Assembly (NCBI GenBank): GCA_024500155.1
Contig: CM044859.1
Location: 48,220,003 to 48,284,002, forward strand
From: Chenopodium formosanum
Taxonomy: Eukaryota > Streptophyta > Magnoliopsida > Caryophyllales > Amaranthaceae
DNA: 64,000 nt
Direction: 5' to 3'
Under the pieces are notes generated by a model. The model was not told the origin of the DNA. It made no database searches and saw only the letters and a list, made by a program, of their open reading frames with translations. The position numbers and the translations under genes were made by a program. The number at the start of each line of letters is the position of its first letter. Positions within the stretch are counted from its first letter, which is position 1. Positions 1-9,991 of the stretch are shown here, piece by piece.

Positions 1-850
1 GCAAGTTTGTTGATGAAGAATGTCAAAAAATTCACCCAATCATTAATGGAATGTCGTGATTTGTGTTGATTTCAACAAGGTAATCATCTAAAGATTTTAC
101 TTTAAATGAATTGTTTTAAAAAAAGGTAGAAGAGAAAGGCAAGAAAGTTGGATTGAAAATGCTCATCAAATATTTAGAAATATTAATCAACCCGAACATA
201 CTCATTAAAATGATCAAATATACTATGGTATTTGTTGATCATTTAGATTGCAATAGAGATCTACATCATTTTTTTTAAAAATTATGATTCTCATATTGAT
301 CATCTTTAAAGGATAATATATTACTATTTGCTTAAAAAGAATGATGGCCTCTGAATGTTAAATCCAAGAAATAATTAAATCATTTTCTCGGTTTTATCAT
401 TCATTATCTTCTCTCTTTTTTTAGAATATATATTTTTTTTGTATCATACTTTTTTTTTTGAACGATTTTTTTTTTTCCGTTCTATTTCTCCCTCTCTCTT
501 TTTTTTTTTTTTATTTATTTTTTTGTGAGGCAAACATCCCAAGTAAGGTTCTCAGGATTTTCTTTTTAAACCATAGAAGATGTAAATAAATTATACTCTT
601 AAAACAAGGTTGATTAATTACAACTAAAACATGATGAACACGAAAATAGGCGTGTTTAAAAATTAACATAATGATGACGTCCAATTAAGGGATGCGATCT
701 TCTAATAACGAACATCATAAGAAGTAATGTCATTAGGTCAATTATAAAGTACATAAAATAATCCTTATAATAAAAAATAGTATCGTGCGCAATTTTCGTT
801 TTGCGCTAAGGTGGAAAGTGCATCTTCAAGAGTAGCATCTACCACATGCG

Positions 851-900
<50 letters not shown>

Positions 901-984
901 CAAAAACGCAAAAAGAACGATAAATTTATTTTATTTCAGTTTATTTTTTTAATTTTTTTTTTGCGAAAACGCAAAAGGAACGGT
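1..984 (-). other. Internal non-coding part of retroelement E (left piece)
   Basis: No credible coding region. The stretch is AT-rich with long T and A runs. I assign it to the internal region of element E because it lies on the downstream side (minus sense) of E's primer site and 5' LTR (3600-5322) and continues after solo LTR F (985-2684). The motif GCGAAAACGC followed by AAAAGGAACG occurs here (964-983), and close variants lie at 2722-2745 and 3007-3030 in the piece right of F. The assignment is an inference from the nesting. Confidence 0.45.
853..900. repeat. Poly-T tract, 48 nt
   Basis: An uninterrupted run of about 48 T, immediately followed by CAAAAACGCAAAAAGAACG. On the minus strand this is a poly-A run downstream of that motif. 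It could be a microsatellite or the tail of a retroposed copy; no target duplication was recognised. Run length is assembly-sensitive. Confidence 0.7.
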
Positions 985-1629
985 TGTAGGCGTCGCTCGA
1001 AGTGCGCCTACGTTAAAAGCATGTGGTGAATATGCTTGGCACTCATAGGAAGTGGGAATTGACATTACGATTAGGGACAAATAAAGTAGGGAGCCGCCAA
1101 AAAGTTTTTAAGGAACTTGTAAACCGTTCACGGATCATAAAAGGCAACCACGAATAAGGGACAACGAAGGCAACAACGATTGACCCGTGAAGGTTACACC
1201 CCATTCATAATCCATGAGATTACTAACTCCATATGGTTCGGAACCACGAAAGGAGGATCGGGGATGATGGTACGAAGTGAGTCATGGAGTCACATTCGCC
1301 CGTATTGGCCTCTACTCGATTCTTATATTGAAAAGCATTCCTGTGATCTCAAAGGCATACAAACAATAATTCAATTCGCTCCAAACTATTATTTAACTAA
1401 ATTGGTTTAAGATTAATGCACACATAATTCTAAAATATTGGTGATCACTTCAATTAATAATAAGATTAAAAGGATCCTAAACCGGTTGTCCAAATTATCT
1501 TATTAGGCGTGATTTTCAATTACATATTCCCTTTAAACATGCAATATGGTGATCGAAATAAAATAATAAAATAAACATTAATATTAAAACCAATTTAATC
1601 ACAATTCCAACAACATAAAATTGTTAGAA

Positions 1630-1630
1630 A

Positions 1631-1660
<30 letters not shown>
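1630..1660. repeat. (AAT)n microsatellite in LTR F
   Basis: About ten repeats of AAT/ATA inside LTR F. The LTRs of D have only short AAT runs at the same point, so this is a copy-specific expansion. Confidence 0.85.
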
Positions 1661-1661
<1 letters not shown>

Positions 1662-2049
1662 GAGCATGATCCTTACTTTGAATCTGTTTGCTTGCAACTA
1701 CAAAATAATAAATGAGTTAGTAACTTCGAGGAAATAATAAAACAATAACTAAATTAAATTAAATGAAATAAGGTTTATTTTGGGGCCAAACCCTCAAACG
1801 ATTCTACCTTTCACGCCTTGGCTTAAGGACAGAACCTCGAGTGAAATATGGACTCCTTTGAGTGCTTGAAGAAGGAATTTTGAAGTGAAAAGGGTAGGCT
1901 AGTGTTTAGCTTAATAGCATAGAAGAGAGAAAATAAAAATAATAAAATTCTGTTTGCCCCGTTCATTAGAATTGAGGGGGTATTTATAAGGAAAATGTGC
2001 CGAGGGAGCACACGGAACCCTAAAATGATAAAAACCCTAAAAAAGTATC

Positions 2050-2256
2050 CCGTGACACGGTCAGACTGTACCGTCAGACGGTACACTTCCCCGTGACACG
2101 GTACAGTTTTGGAGTGATGCGGGAAATTTTTAGAAAACGGAATGAAAAACGCGTTAAGGGTTTACGCGGAAAGGACACGGAATGTCCCGTGTCACGGCAG
2201 ACCTCCCGTGTCACGGGAAGTCCCACCGTCAGACGGGAAGGGTTCCCGTGACACGG
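2050..2256. repeat. Cluster of seven GC-rich dyads in U3 of LTR F
   Basis: Seven 11-bp dyads in about 200 bp: CCGTG-A/T-CACGG at 2050-2060, 2091-2101, 2187-2197, 2206-2216 and 2246-2256, and CCGTC-A-GACGG at 2071-2081 and 2226-2236. Flanks often extend the symmetry: the copy at 2071 has 9-bp arms, TGTACCGTC/GACGGTACA (2067-2085). In LTR sense the cluster lies upstream of the TATA box, the U3 enhancer position. Protein-binding sites or hairpins are both possible; no function is known to me. Confidence 0.85.
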
Positions 2257-2689
2257 TGGAACTCTGCCATGGCGCGGGAAATTCCAGTCCATTTTTCCGT
2301 CTAAATTCATTTTTAACCCTAATTTCTTTCGGCTTTTTAAGTGCCGATTGATAATTTCGGGCTTTTTTCTGACTTTTATTATTCGGGCTAAAATAAGAAA
2401 ATAATTAAGTAAAAATAAATAAAGAGTTTGGGCCAAAAATAAATAAATAAATAAAAATAAAAACGGCTTGGGCTTAAAATTAATTAATAAGTTTGGGCTG
2501 AAATTAAAACTATGCTTTTTACCAAACATCAAGACTAATCCATGGATCGTTCAAAAGTATGAATTTAATAAAATACGATTTTTTAAGCACTCTCGGGATT
2601 AAATACTAAACCCGACCAATAGTGGCGGTGAAAGGTTATTTATCATCGGGTTTGGTTTTGAGGAGACATTTTTAGGTGTCTACAACGGT

Positions 2690-3599
2690 AAAAAAAACAT
2701 TTTTTTTTGATTTTTTTTTTTGAGAAAACGAAAACGACGATCAAAGTAAAGGTAACTAAGTTAGACAACGTTATTAGCCAAAGAGATATTTTTAGCATAG
2801 ACTTAACGATTAACCTTGAAGCAGTAATATCGTTTTCTCTGTATGATATGCTCGTAATGAGTCAAAGTCAACGTTGATTAGTGGGCGCACGCATGACATA
2901 GAGTTGCGCGGAGGTGTCGCGCGCAACTTCTGAACTTGCGCTTGGAGGGTGCGCGCAACTTTGACATTTGCGCGTGCCACCTGATAGGTTCGACATTTTT
3001 TTTTTTGCGAAAACGCAAAAAGAACGATAAAAAACTTTTCAATTTTTTTATTTTTTATTTTTTATTTTTTTTGTCGAACCATAATTTTTGCGAATTTTTT
3101 TTTTCATTATATCTCTCTGTAACAAGTTGGAATTAGTTAGATTAGACACGAAGCACATATTCATGTAGTCACATAAACACATAAAAGGAATCGTCAAAGC
3201 ATACATTGCCATTCTAAGGTCAAGGTTTTGGTGTCCAAAGGTACCATATCTTACGGGACGATGCACGAATCAATCACTCAACATGTTGACCCATGACATA
3301 GCCCTCCCAACATTTTATTAGCGATATGGGTGGGATGATTGTTATTGATTTTGGGATAGAAGCCTAGTGTTGGCAACCCCTAGTCAATGAGCCAATCCCC
3401 AATGGTTAAAGTGTGTTATGATTATGCATGATACAATGTTGCTTGTTTGATTTTTACTTTTTTGAAAAAGGAAGATATTATGCGTTTGAGTCTCGCTCTC
3501 TAACTAGAGATTATCCAAGTTAATTCTCGTTACAACCCATAGGCAACCTAGTGTTGGAAACCTTGGATCATAACTAAGAACTAATCTTATAACCTCAAG
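2690..3599 (-). other. Leader region of retroelement E
   Basis: Non-coding sequence between F and the E primer site. It holds GC-rich repeats at about 2892-2980 (two units with GCGCGCAACTT) that resemble those in E's own LTR (4614-4711), and a hairpin near 3000-3020 (TTTTGCG, AAAA, CGCAAAA). The remainder is unremarkable AT-rich sequence. Minus-sense order is LTR, primer site, leader, as in T1. Confidence 0.5.
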
Positions 3600-3617
3600 T
3601 CCCCAGTGGAGTCAACA
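3600..3617 (-). other. Primer-binding-site-like sequence of E
   Basis: On the minus strand this reads TTGACTCCACTGGGGA, matching the T1 primer site TGGCGACTCCACTGGGGA apart from the first few bases. It lies three bases from the inner edge of E's LTR, as expected for a tRNA primer site. I did not identify the tRNA. Confidence 0.6.
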
Positions 3618-3787
3618 CTATGAGGAGGGTGTTTCCATCGTAGGGGATCCTTCCTTAGATGCCCATGGCCCTTTAAAAGCCTAGGAATTTACACTTGTTA
3701 GGGTGTTAGAATTTGAATTCCTGACTATTTGGGAGACCTTGAATTAGAAATGATACTCTCATCATTTTTTTTTGTAAGAAATAAGTA

Positions 3788-3818
3788 GGAGTCGCCAATG
3801 AGTTTTAGGATAACTCAT
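3788..3818 (-). other. U5 hairpin and primer-site-like 11-mer in LTR E
   Basis: On the minus strand: ATGAGTT, 7-nt loop, AACTCAT, directly followed by TTGGCGACTCC. The 11-mer equals the start of the T1 primer site (TTGGCGACTCC at 5544). T1 LTRs have the same arrangement with stem ACAAGTT/AACTTGT. Two neighbouring base pairs differ on both sides between the families, so the stem is kept. Confidence 0.75.
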
Positions 3819-4568
3819 AAACCTCATTCATGCCTTTCTCCCAAGTAGATTTCAAGGGATAATTAGCACGAATCGTAAGTTTACTCATGCCCAAATTGGT
3901 CTACATAAATAAAAAATGAGTTCGGGAGCAAGGGTACTAAGATAACGTTCCCTTTAGAGGGGAATCGCTATCTTAGCCCTAGTACGGCCTCTACTAGCTC
4001 TTCCTTTTTCACAATTTCATTACTAAACAATATATGCAATGTGATACCTAAAGACTAAGTTAGTTGATTTTATTTACAAGCATTAATCACGTAGGAATTA
4101 CATTGCAAATGTCGTTATTCTTTGTTTAATCAATATTCGTGAAAAAAACAAAATAAACAATATTCGCCTTGTCTTAAGTGACAAAACAACAATTAGTTAT
4201 CAAATTCTAGTCTTGATTAACAAAAGAATACTATGTGAATTAATTAATTAAAACTTTGTTTAAAGTGATCACACAACACTATTTATTCAATTAAAGTTAT
4301 TTAAACAATTAAAGAAAAGTGATTTATCTAAGTGCTTAGGAAACTAACCGTTTTTCTTTTATGTTAAATCTCTGTTTAATGTGTTTATGGAATTTCTTTC
4401 TTCTTCGTACCTCCAAGTATTTCAATGGATTAAATTAGGGTTGGAAAGTATTTGGGAAGAGAGAAGAAAAAATAGTATGATAGTAAGAGAAGTTGAGAGA
4501 TTAGGGTTTTGAGAATACTAGGGTTTTAATTCTAATTTTTCGGTCTCTGTAATGCTGAACGAAGACCC

Positions 4569-4577
4569 CTATTTATA
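4569..4577 (-). promoter_or_regulatory. TATA box of LTR E
   Basis: Minus-strand TATAAATAG, about 750 bp from the LTR's sense start. GC-rich repeats lie just upstream in sense, as in the other families. Confidence 0.65.
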
Positions 4578-4613
4578 GGCGTAGGGATCTAGGCTTAGGG
4601 TTTTAGAGCCGCG

Positions 4614-4711
4614 CTTTCAGGTGGTGCGCACAACTCTTTGAGTCGCTCTGGGTGCCGCGCGCATCTCTATGAGTCGCACGCGCTAGGCGCGCGCAACTTA
4701 TTGAGTTGCGC
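4614..4711. repeat. GC-rich inverted units in U3 of LTR E
   Basis: Three degenerate units, each with a small dyad (ACTC-TTT-GAGT, CTC-TAT-GAG), ending in a perfect hairpin GCGCAACT, TATTG, AGTTGCGC at 4691-4711. Surrounding DNA is AT-rich. The location, upstream of the TATA box, parallels the T1 dyad cluster although the sequence is different. Confidence 0.75.
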
Positions 4712-5322
4712 TGGGATGCAGTTTGCCTTATACGAAAACACGTTTTTAAAACTTCCATAAGTTTTGATTGAAAAGTCGGATTTAGGCGTGTGAGATATCA
4801 TTGGAAATCTCTAAATTTCTACTTTCTAATGCCATTAAAATTAGGTTAAAATCTGTTAAGGATCAAAAGATATGGCAGTTGGAGTGCAAGGGTGTCGGTT
4901 TTAGGGCCCGATTTAGTGTTTTGATCATAACTTCTTTAGCTCGGAATTGGGCTAATAATATACCGTTGGAAAGCTCTTTGAAAGGGCTATCCATTTGTAT
5001 AGGATATTTATGGAAATTTGATGAATGTGTTTTCTGTTTGGCTCGGTTTTCAACAAAGTAAGATCCATTGGATCGATTTATTGCATTTGCCGCATTTAGG
5101 TCCGTTATTAATCAAGTTTAAACATGTATGAGCACATTTTAGGCCTAATTAGCAATAGGAAAAAGCTCTAATATTACTTGGTCTTAAATATGAGTTTTAA
5201 CTTACTTCATAATGCATTTTCTAGTCCATAAACACTTCAACTTTGATCTAACATGAAGAACGGATTTTTGTAACATCATCGTATTTCCTTTTGGGACAAG
5301 AGGCCAAAAGTAGGTGTCTACA

Positions 5323-5541
5323 GGGTGTAACCTTCACGGGTCAATCGTTTTTGCCTATCGTTGTCCCTTTATTTGTGGTTGCCTTTTATGATCCATGAAC
5401 GGTTTACAAGTTCCTTAAAAACTTGTTGGCGGCTCCCTACTTTCCTTGTCCCTAATCATATTATGTCAATTCTCAATTTCTATGAAAGCTAAGCATATTC
5501 ACACATGCTTTAACGTAGGCACACTTTGAACGAATCCTACA
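5323..5541 (+). mobile_element. 3' end of the 5' LTR of element B (T1)
   Basis: 219 bp of the R/U5 end of a T1 LTR, ending CCTACA directly before a primer site. The upstream part of the LTR is absent here because E interrupts it. Terminal sequence has drifted (GAATCCTACA against the usual GACGCCTACA), consistent with B being the oldest copy. Confidence 0.85.
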
Positions 5542-5544
5542 ATT

Positions 5545-5562
5545 TGGCGACTCCACTAGAGA
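5545..5562 (+). other. Primer binding site of element B
   Basis: TGGCGACTCCACTAGAGA, three bases after the LTR end; one base from the form TGGCGACTCCACTGGGGA expected from the family. Starting with TGG, it would pair with the CCA end of a tRNA. The tRNA was not identified. Confidence 0.7.
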
Positions 5563-6455
5563 GGATTCTTGGTTATTTATCGATTTGAGTGATCGGTATT
5601 TAATTAAGATGAGTGGATGAGACTTGAAAGATTCTTGAAAAGTATTCTTATGATAATTTGGCATTTTTACATATTCATAGACGTTTTAACGTCGTATCTC
5701 AAATATGTCCCGTAGGAAAAAATGGATAATCTGGTCGTGAACGAAGAAAACAGAGACACCATTCAGGTTTCCTGACTATCGCGCCACGGCAGAGCTTGCC
5801 GTATCACGACGCTGGGCACCGTCACGCGGTGTTTGATACCTTGACAAGGTACAATATGCCTTGTCGCAGCAGTCCTAAAATCCTTCCAGTGGCTTTTTTT
5901 TTCTTCTCACAGTCAGCTTCCTTCGATTTTTCTGAAAAAATGTGTGTGTTCTACATACGTCTTAGCCCCGGGGGATTTAAGCTCTATCAACTCAAAAACG
6001 CTCATGGCAATAAGGGTTCATTTCTGTTTTTAAATCCACCCAAACCATAGAGTCGAGTTCCATTTCATCACGAACTCGCGGAGCCGCCTGTCGGCATACA
6101 CCCTCAAGGGAAGCTGCCTTGCTAACACGTCCAAAGTCTTAACTATGGTACCCTTTTGACACCAAATAAAACTTGACCATAGTGGAACATAGAATTGTAC
6201 CTTTGGTTGCGAACTATTCTTTGCATCATTGTGCCTACGTGTCCTATGTGTGTATATTTTATCGCTTTGATCCTAACCTCAACTATCTATCTTTGTCTGT
6301 GGTAGATTATTTTATGACTAACAATTGCCAATGGACCGTACTCACTTAATAATTTGAGCAAACTCTAAAATTGACAAAAAAAAAAAACAACTGGTAAAAT
6401 CACATAAAAACTTGGGACTGATTACCGTGTCACTGCAAAAAACGTTGCGTCATGG
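5563..6455 (+). other. Leader of element B, part 1
   Basis: Non-coding leader, continued at 15893 after element A. It contains a decayed GC-dyad cluster at 5776-5866 (for example CACCGTCACGCGGTG) and another at 6424-6455, into which A inserted. The block from about 5960 to 6330 (landmark CCCGGGGGATTTAAGCTC) is shared by all T1 leaders. No coding frame is supported. Confidence 0.75.
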
Positions 6456-8445
6456 TGTAGACACCTAAAAATGTCTCCCCAAAACCAAACCCGATGATGA
6501 ACAACCTTTCACCGCCATTATTGGTCGGGTTGAGTAATTAATCTTGGAGTGCTTAAATCCATATTTCCATTTCATAAACCAACCCAACTTCTAGCCCATT
6601 TCCCCAAACCATAACTTATTTTCCACTTTTCGTGCCATTAAACCCAAAATAATTCATTTCGTGTCCTTTTTATAAAAACATTTAATCCAGTTTTTTTGGT
6701 CCATAATCTGGGTCCAATGATTAAATATTTGGATGGGGTTTGAAAAGAGCTTTCCAACGATATATTATAAGCCCAAATCCGAGTTATAACGAATAAGTTA
6801 TGGCCAAAATATTCAACTGAGCCCAAACCGAACCTAAGCCCACCTTACCTACGACCCAATGATCATGTGGAGGGTCCAAATTATTTAATCCCATTCCTAA
6901 ACCAATTAGGATTAATTATAAGCTTATATAAGTTTCTAAAAGATCTTAATTATCCTTTTTGAAACAATAAGATTAAAGAGTCTGAAATTGAATAAAACTC
7001 TTTTTTTTTAAAGTCCTAATTCTATCCGAATTGAAAGACGTTCAAAGATAGACAGGTATGAATTTCGTGCCTCATAGTTTTTATCCAAATTTTATATGTT
7101 TGGATAGCCCTTTAAATTATCTTTTCAATGATATATTATATATCAATTCCGAGCTATAACGGAAAAGATATGAATAAAATGTCAAACTCTATCCAAAACT
7201 AACAACGTCTCACTATTTCGGCCATATCTTTACTTCTAAAAAATATTTTAATCTGATTATTATTGGGTTAGAAAGTAGACTTCAAGAGCTTTCCAACGAT
7301 ATCTTATTCATCTTATTCCAATTTCTGGATAAAAAGATATGATAAAAACAAAAACCGCAAAAACTGCTGTCTATCGCAAGAGTTTTATGCGATTCGAATT
7401 CTTTTCTTTTCTTGATTCGACCCATTTTTTTTCTTTATAAATAGAGGTCATATCACCCCTTTTTCAATCATCAACAAGCTTGATCATAAAATAATTCTCT
7501 TCTCCCTCTTTTAGCCTAAATACTAGCCATCTTATTATCTCAAAATACTTCCCCTAATTAAGCACTCAAAGGAGTTCATACAATACCCAAAGTTCTATAC
7601 TTAAACCAAGGCATGAAAGGTATAATTAACTGAGGGTTTGGACCAAATAAAATATATATTTATTTAATTTTATTTCAATTTGATTTATATTTCTATTGAA
7701 GTTACTAACAGTTTATTCATGATGTAGCAATTCAAGGAAGCGCGGAAAGTGAGTAATTAATCACTTAATTACTCTTATTTTTATTCTTGTTGCTAGTATC
7801 ATGATTAGGTTTATTATTATTTGGTTTGATTAACGTTATTATGGTTAAATTGCTTCCAATATTAATGTTTATTCTATTATTTTTATGGTCACCATATTGC
7901 ATGTTTAAAGGGAATATGTATCTGAAAATCACGACTAATAAGATAATTTGGACAACCGGTTTAGGTTCCTTTTAATCTTGTTAATTAATTCAAGTGATCA
8001 CAAATATTTTAAAATTATGTGTTGCATTAATATTTAACCAATTTAGCCTAATAATAGTTTGGAGCAAATTAAATCTTTGTTTGTATGCCTTTGAGATCAC
8101 ATGAATCATTTTTCACTATAAGAATCGAGTAGAGGCCAATACGGGCGTATGTGACTCCATGACTCACTTCGTACCATCATCCCCGATCCTCCTTTTGTGT
8201 TTTTGAACCATATGGAGTTAGTAATCTCATGGATTATGAATGGGGTGTAACCTTCACGGGTCAATCGTTGTCCCTTAATCGTGGTTGCCTTTTATGATCC
8301 GTGAACGGTTTACAAGTTCCTTAAAAACTTGTTGGCGGCTCCCAACTTTCCTTGTCCCTAATCGTATGTCAATTCCCACTTCCTATGAGTGCCAAGAATA
8401 TTCAAAACATGCTTTAACGTAGGCGTACTTCGAGCGACGCCTACA
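6456..8445 (+). repeat. 5' LTR of element A
   Basis: 1990 bp, TGTAGACACC to GCCTACA. TATAAATAG lies at 7436-7444. In U5, the hairpin ACAAGTT (8312-8318) / AACTTGT (8326-8332) is followed by TTGGCGGCTCC. The last 27 bp can fold as GTAGGCG/CGCCTAC. Confidence 0.95.
7436..7444 (+). promoter_or_regulatory. TATA box of the A 5' LTR
   Basis: TATAAATAG about 980 bp into the LTR, repeated at the same point in the 3' LTR (14866-14874). This is the likely promoter for the gag transcript; the start site was not determined. Confidence 0.7.
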
Positions 8446-8448
8446 ATT

Positions 8449-8466
8449 TGGCTACTCCACTGGGGA
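8449..8466 (+). other. Primer binding site of element A
   Basis: TGGCTACTCCACTGGGGA, three bases after the LTR end. One base (G to T) differs from the family form, which may weaken priming. Confidence 0.8.
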
Positions 8467-9991
8467 GGATTCTTGGTTATTTATCGATTTGAGTGATCGG
8501 TATTTAATTGAGATGAGTGGATGAGACTTGAAAGATTCTTGAAAAATATTCCTGTGATTTAATTGGCATTATCACATATGCATATGCATTTTAGCTTACC
8601 TATTTTGCCACAATAGTACGTGTTCTACACTTCTACGTATATGGCTAGCCCGGGGGATTTATGCTCTATCAACCCGAAAACGCTCATGGCAATAAGGGTT
8701 CATCCGAGTTTTTAAATCCACCCAAACCATGGAGTCGATTTCGATTTCATCACGAACTCACGGAGCCGCCCGTTGGCATACACCCTCAAGGGAGGCTGCC
8801 TTGCTAACGTGTCCAAACTCTTAACCATGGTACCCTTTGACACCCAAAAGTTTGACCATAGTCGAACATAGAACTTGACTTTAGGTTGCGAACTTCATTG
8901 CATCATGCGTGACAATATGCTTATATGTGCATTTTTTTTATTGAATTTTTTTTAATCAAACCCTTTTTATTTTTTTTAGAGTCGAGTCATAGATTTTTTT
9001 TTAAAATTTGAGTCAACTCGGATTTTTATTCCCGTATACTGCACAAGAGTCAACTTGTTTTGATCATAGCCGGAGTTCTAGAAAGAGTTACATGTTGTGC
9101 AACCTATGGATCTGTAGCCCCAAGTTTTATCTTTGATTTAGAGTTGGCTTCGTTCAAATCAGAATCACAGATCAAAAGTTATAACCGATATACTACAGCC
9201 TGTCCAGTTTAGATGTCTTTTTAGCGTTACCTTTTTTTATTTTATTTTTTAAAAAAAAAAAAATCGTGTCAAGCTAGTCTTAGCCAAGTCCTTTAATCCG
9301 TGTCAACTCGTATAACATAGGATTATAGACTTTTTTTTTTATTTATTTTTTTAATACCCATGAGTCATAACTCTTCTAGATTTCTAGTCCTCTTCCTAGT
9401 TTCTTGTGATCGATTTTTGTGTTAACCTTAACATGTGTTCTTTGTCTTTGATTGTGGTTGATCTTATTTATGACTAACAATTTCCAATGGACCGTTTTCA
9501 CCTAGTAATAGCATAAACATTAAAATTGGACAAAATTAATCAAGTTAGTTTGTCTTTTAGTCTTCCGTGCTATTTGGTCATTGGGTCCTTTGTTTTTCAC
9601 GTACAATGTCCTCATGTCTAGCCATGCGATCATACCACGAGTCTTAATAAACTCATCTAATCACACATGTTGAGTCATTGCACACACTTTGTCTTCGAGT
9701 AATGCACTATATTGTTTATGATCGTATACTAGGACCATGCATACATCGTTTTCTGTCGTAGTAAAAATGAGTGGAGATTTTTCTCACTTGTTTTCAAATG
9801 TCTATTTTTTCCCTTCCTTTCCTATCTTGAGCAATGAGTCAAACAATTTAAGTGAATTATTTTATTTCACCGTACTTGGTCAAGGAGCAGGGATAGATTA
9901 ATACGGTTCGAGTCATTACCGCAACAATCTCTCAGATCTAATAGGCATTCAAAGAGAACTTTGCCATCTCCACATTACTTATCACCTTTCA
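8467..9991 (+). other. Leader of element A
   Basis: About 1.5 kb of non-coding sequence between primer site and gag. It shares the CCCGGGGGATTTATGCTC block with other T1 leaders. No GC dyads were found here, unlike the leaders of B, C and D. No coding frame of note. Confidence 0.8.

Larger units (their letters stand above)
985..2684 (-). mobile_element. Solo LTR F, family T1
   Basis: A complete minus-strand T1 LTR of 1700 bp: on the plus strand it begins TGTAGGCGTCG and ends GGTGTCTACA, so in sense it runs TGTAGACACC to GCCTACA. It is flanked by a perfect 5-bp duplication ACGGT (980-984 and 2685-2689) with no internal region, which defines a solo LTR from intra-element recombination. A TATA box (TATAAATAC on the minus strand) lies at 1980-1988. 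It belongs to the shorter subfamily also seen as the LTRs of element D, and carries the GC-rich dyad cluster. Confidence 0.95.
3621..5322 (-). mobile_element. 5' LTR of retroelement E (family T2)
   Basis: A 1702-bp minus-oriented LTR: sense start TGTAGACACCTAC (5322), sense end CCTCCTCA (3621) next to a primer site. It shares with T1 the TGTAGACACC start, the TATA box and a U5 hairpin, but differs elsewhere. Its outer end abuts the interior of a T1 LTR at GGGTG (5323-5327), so E probably inserted into B's 5' LTR. The matching GGGTG copy and E's other LTR should lie left of the window. E could be complete or truncated. Confidence 0.75.

Noticed and set aside
811..1029. Short frame with a long Phe run
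   Set aside because: Translation of the 48-nt T tract; no coding evidence.
1180..1410. 76-codon frame repeated in several LTRs (also 61685-61900)
   Set aside because: Lies in the conserved R/U5 part of T1 LTRs in antisense; conservation is due to LTR homology and the frame is lost in other copies (for example C).
2074..2532. Frames of 70-170 codons over the GC-dyad clusters in LTRs and leaders (also 38082-38594, 36663-37007, 27387-27686)
   Set aside because: Antisense or both-strand frames over GC-rich palindromes in LTR DNA; not conserved between LTR copies and without domains.
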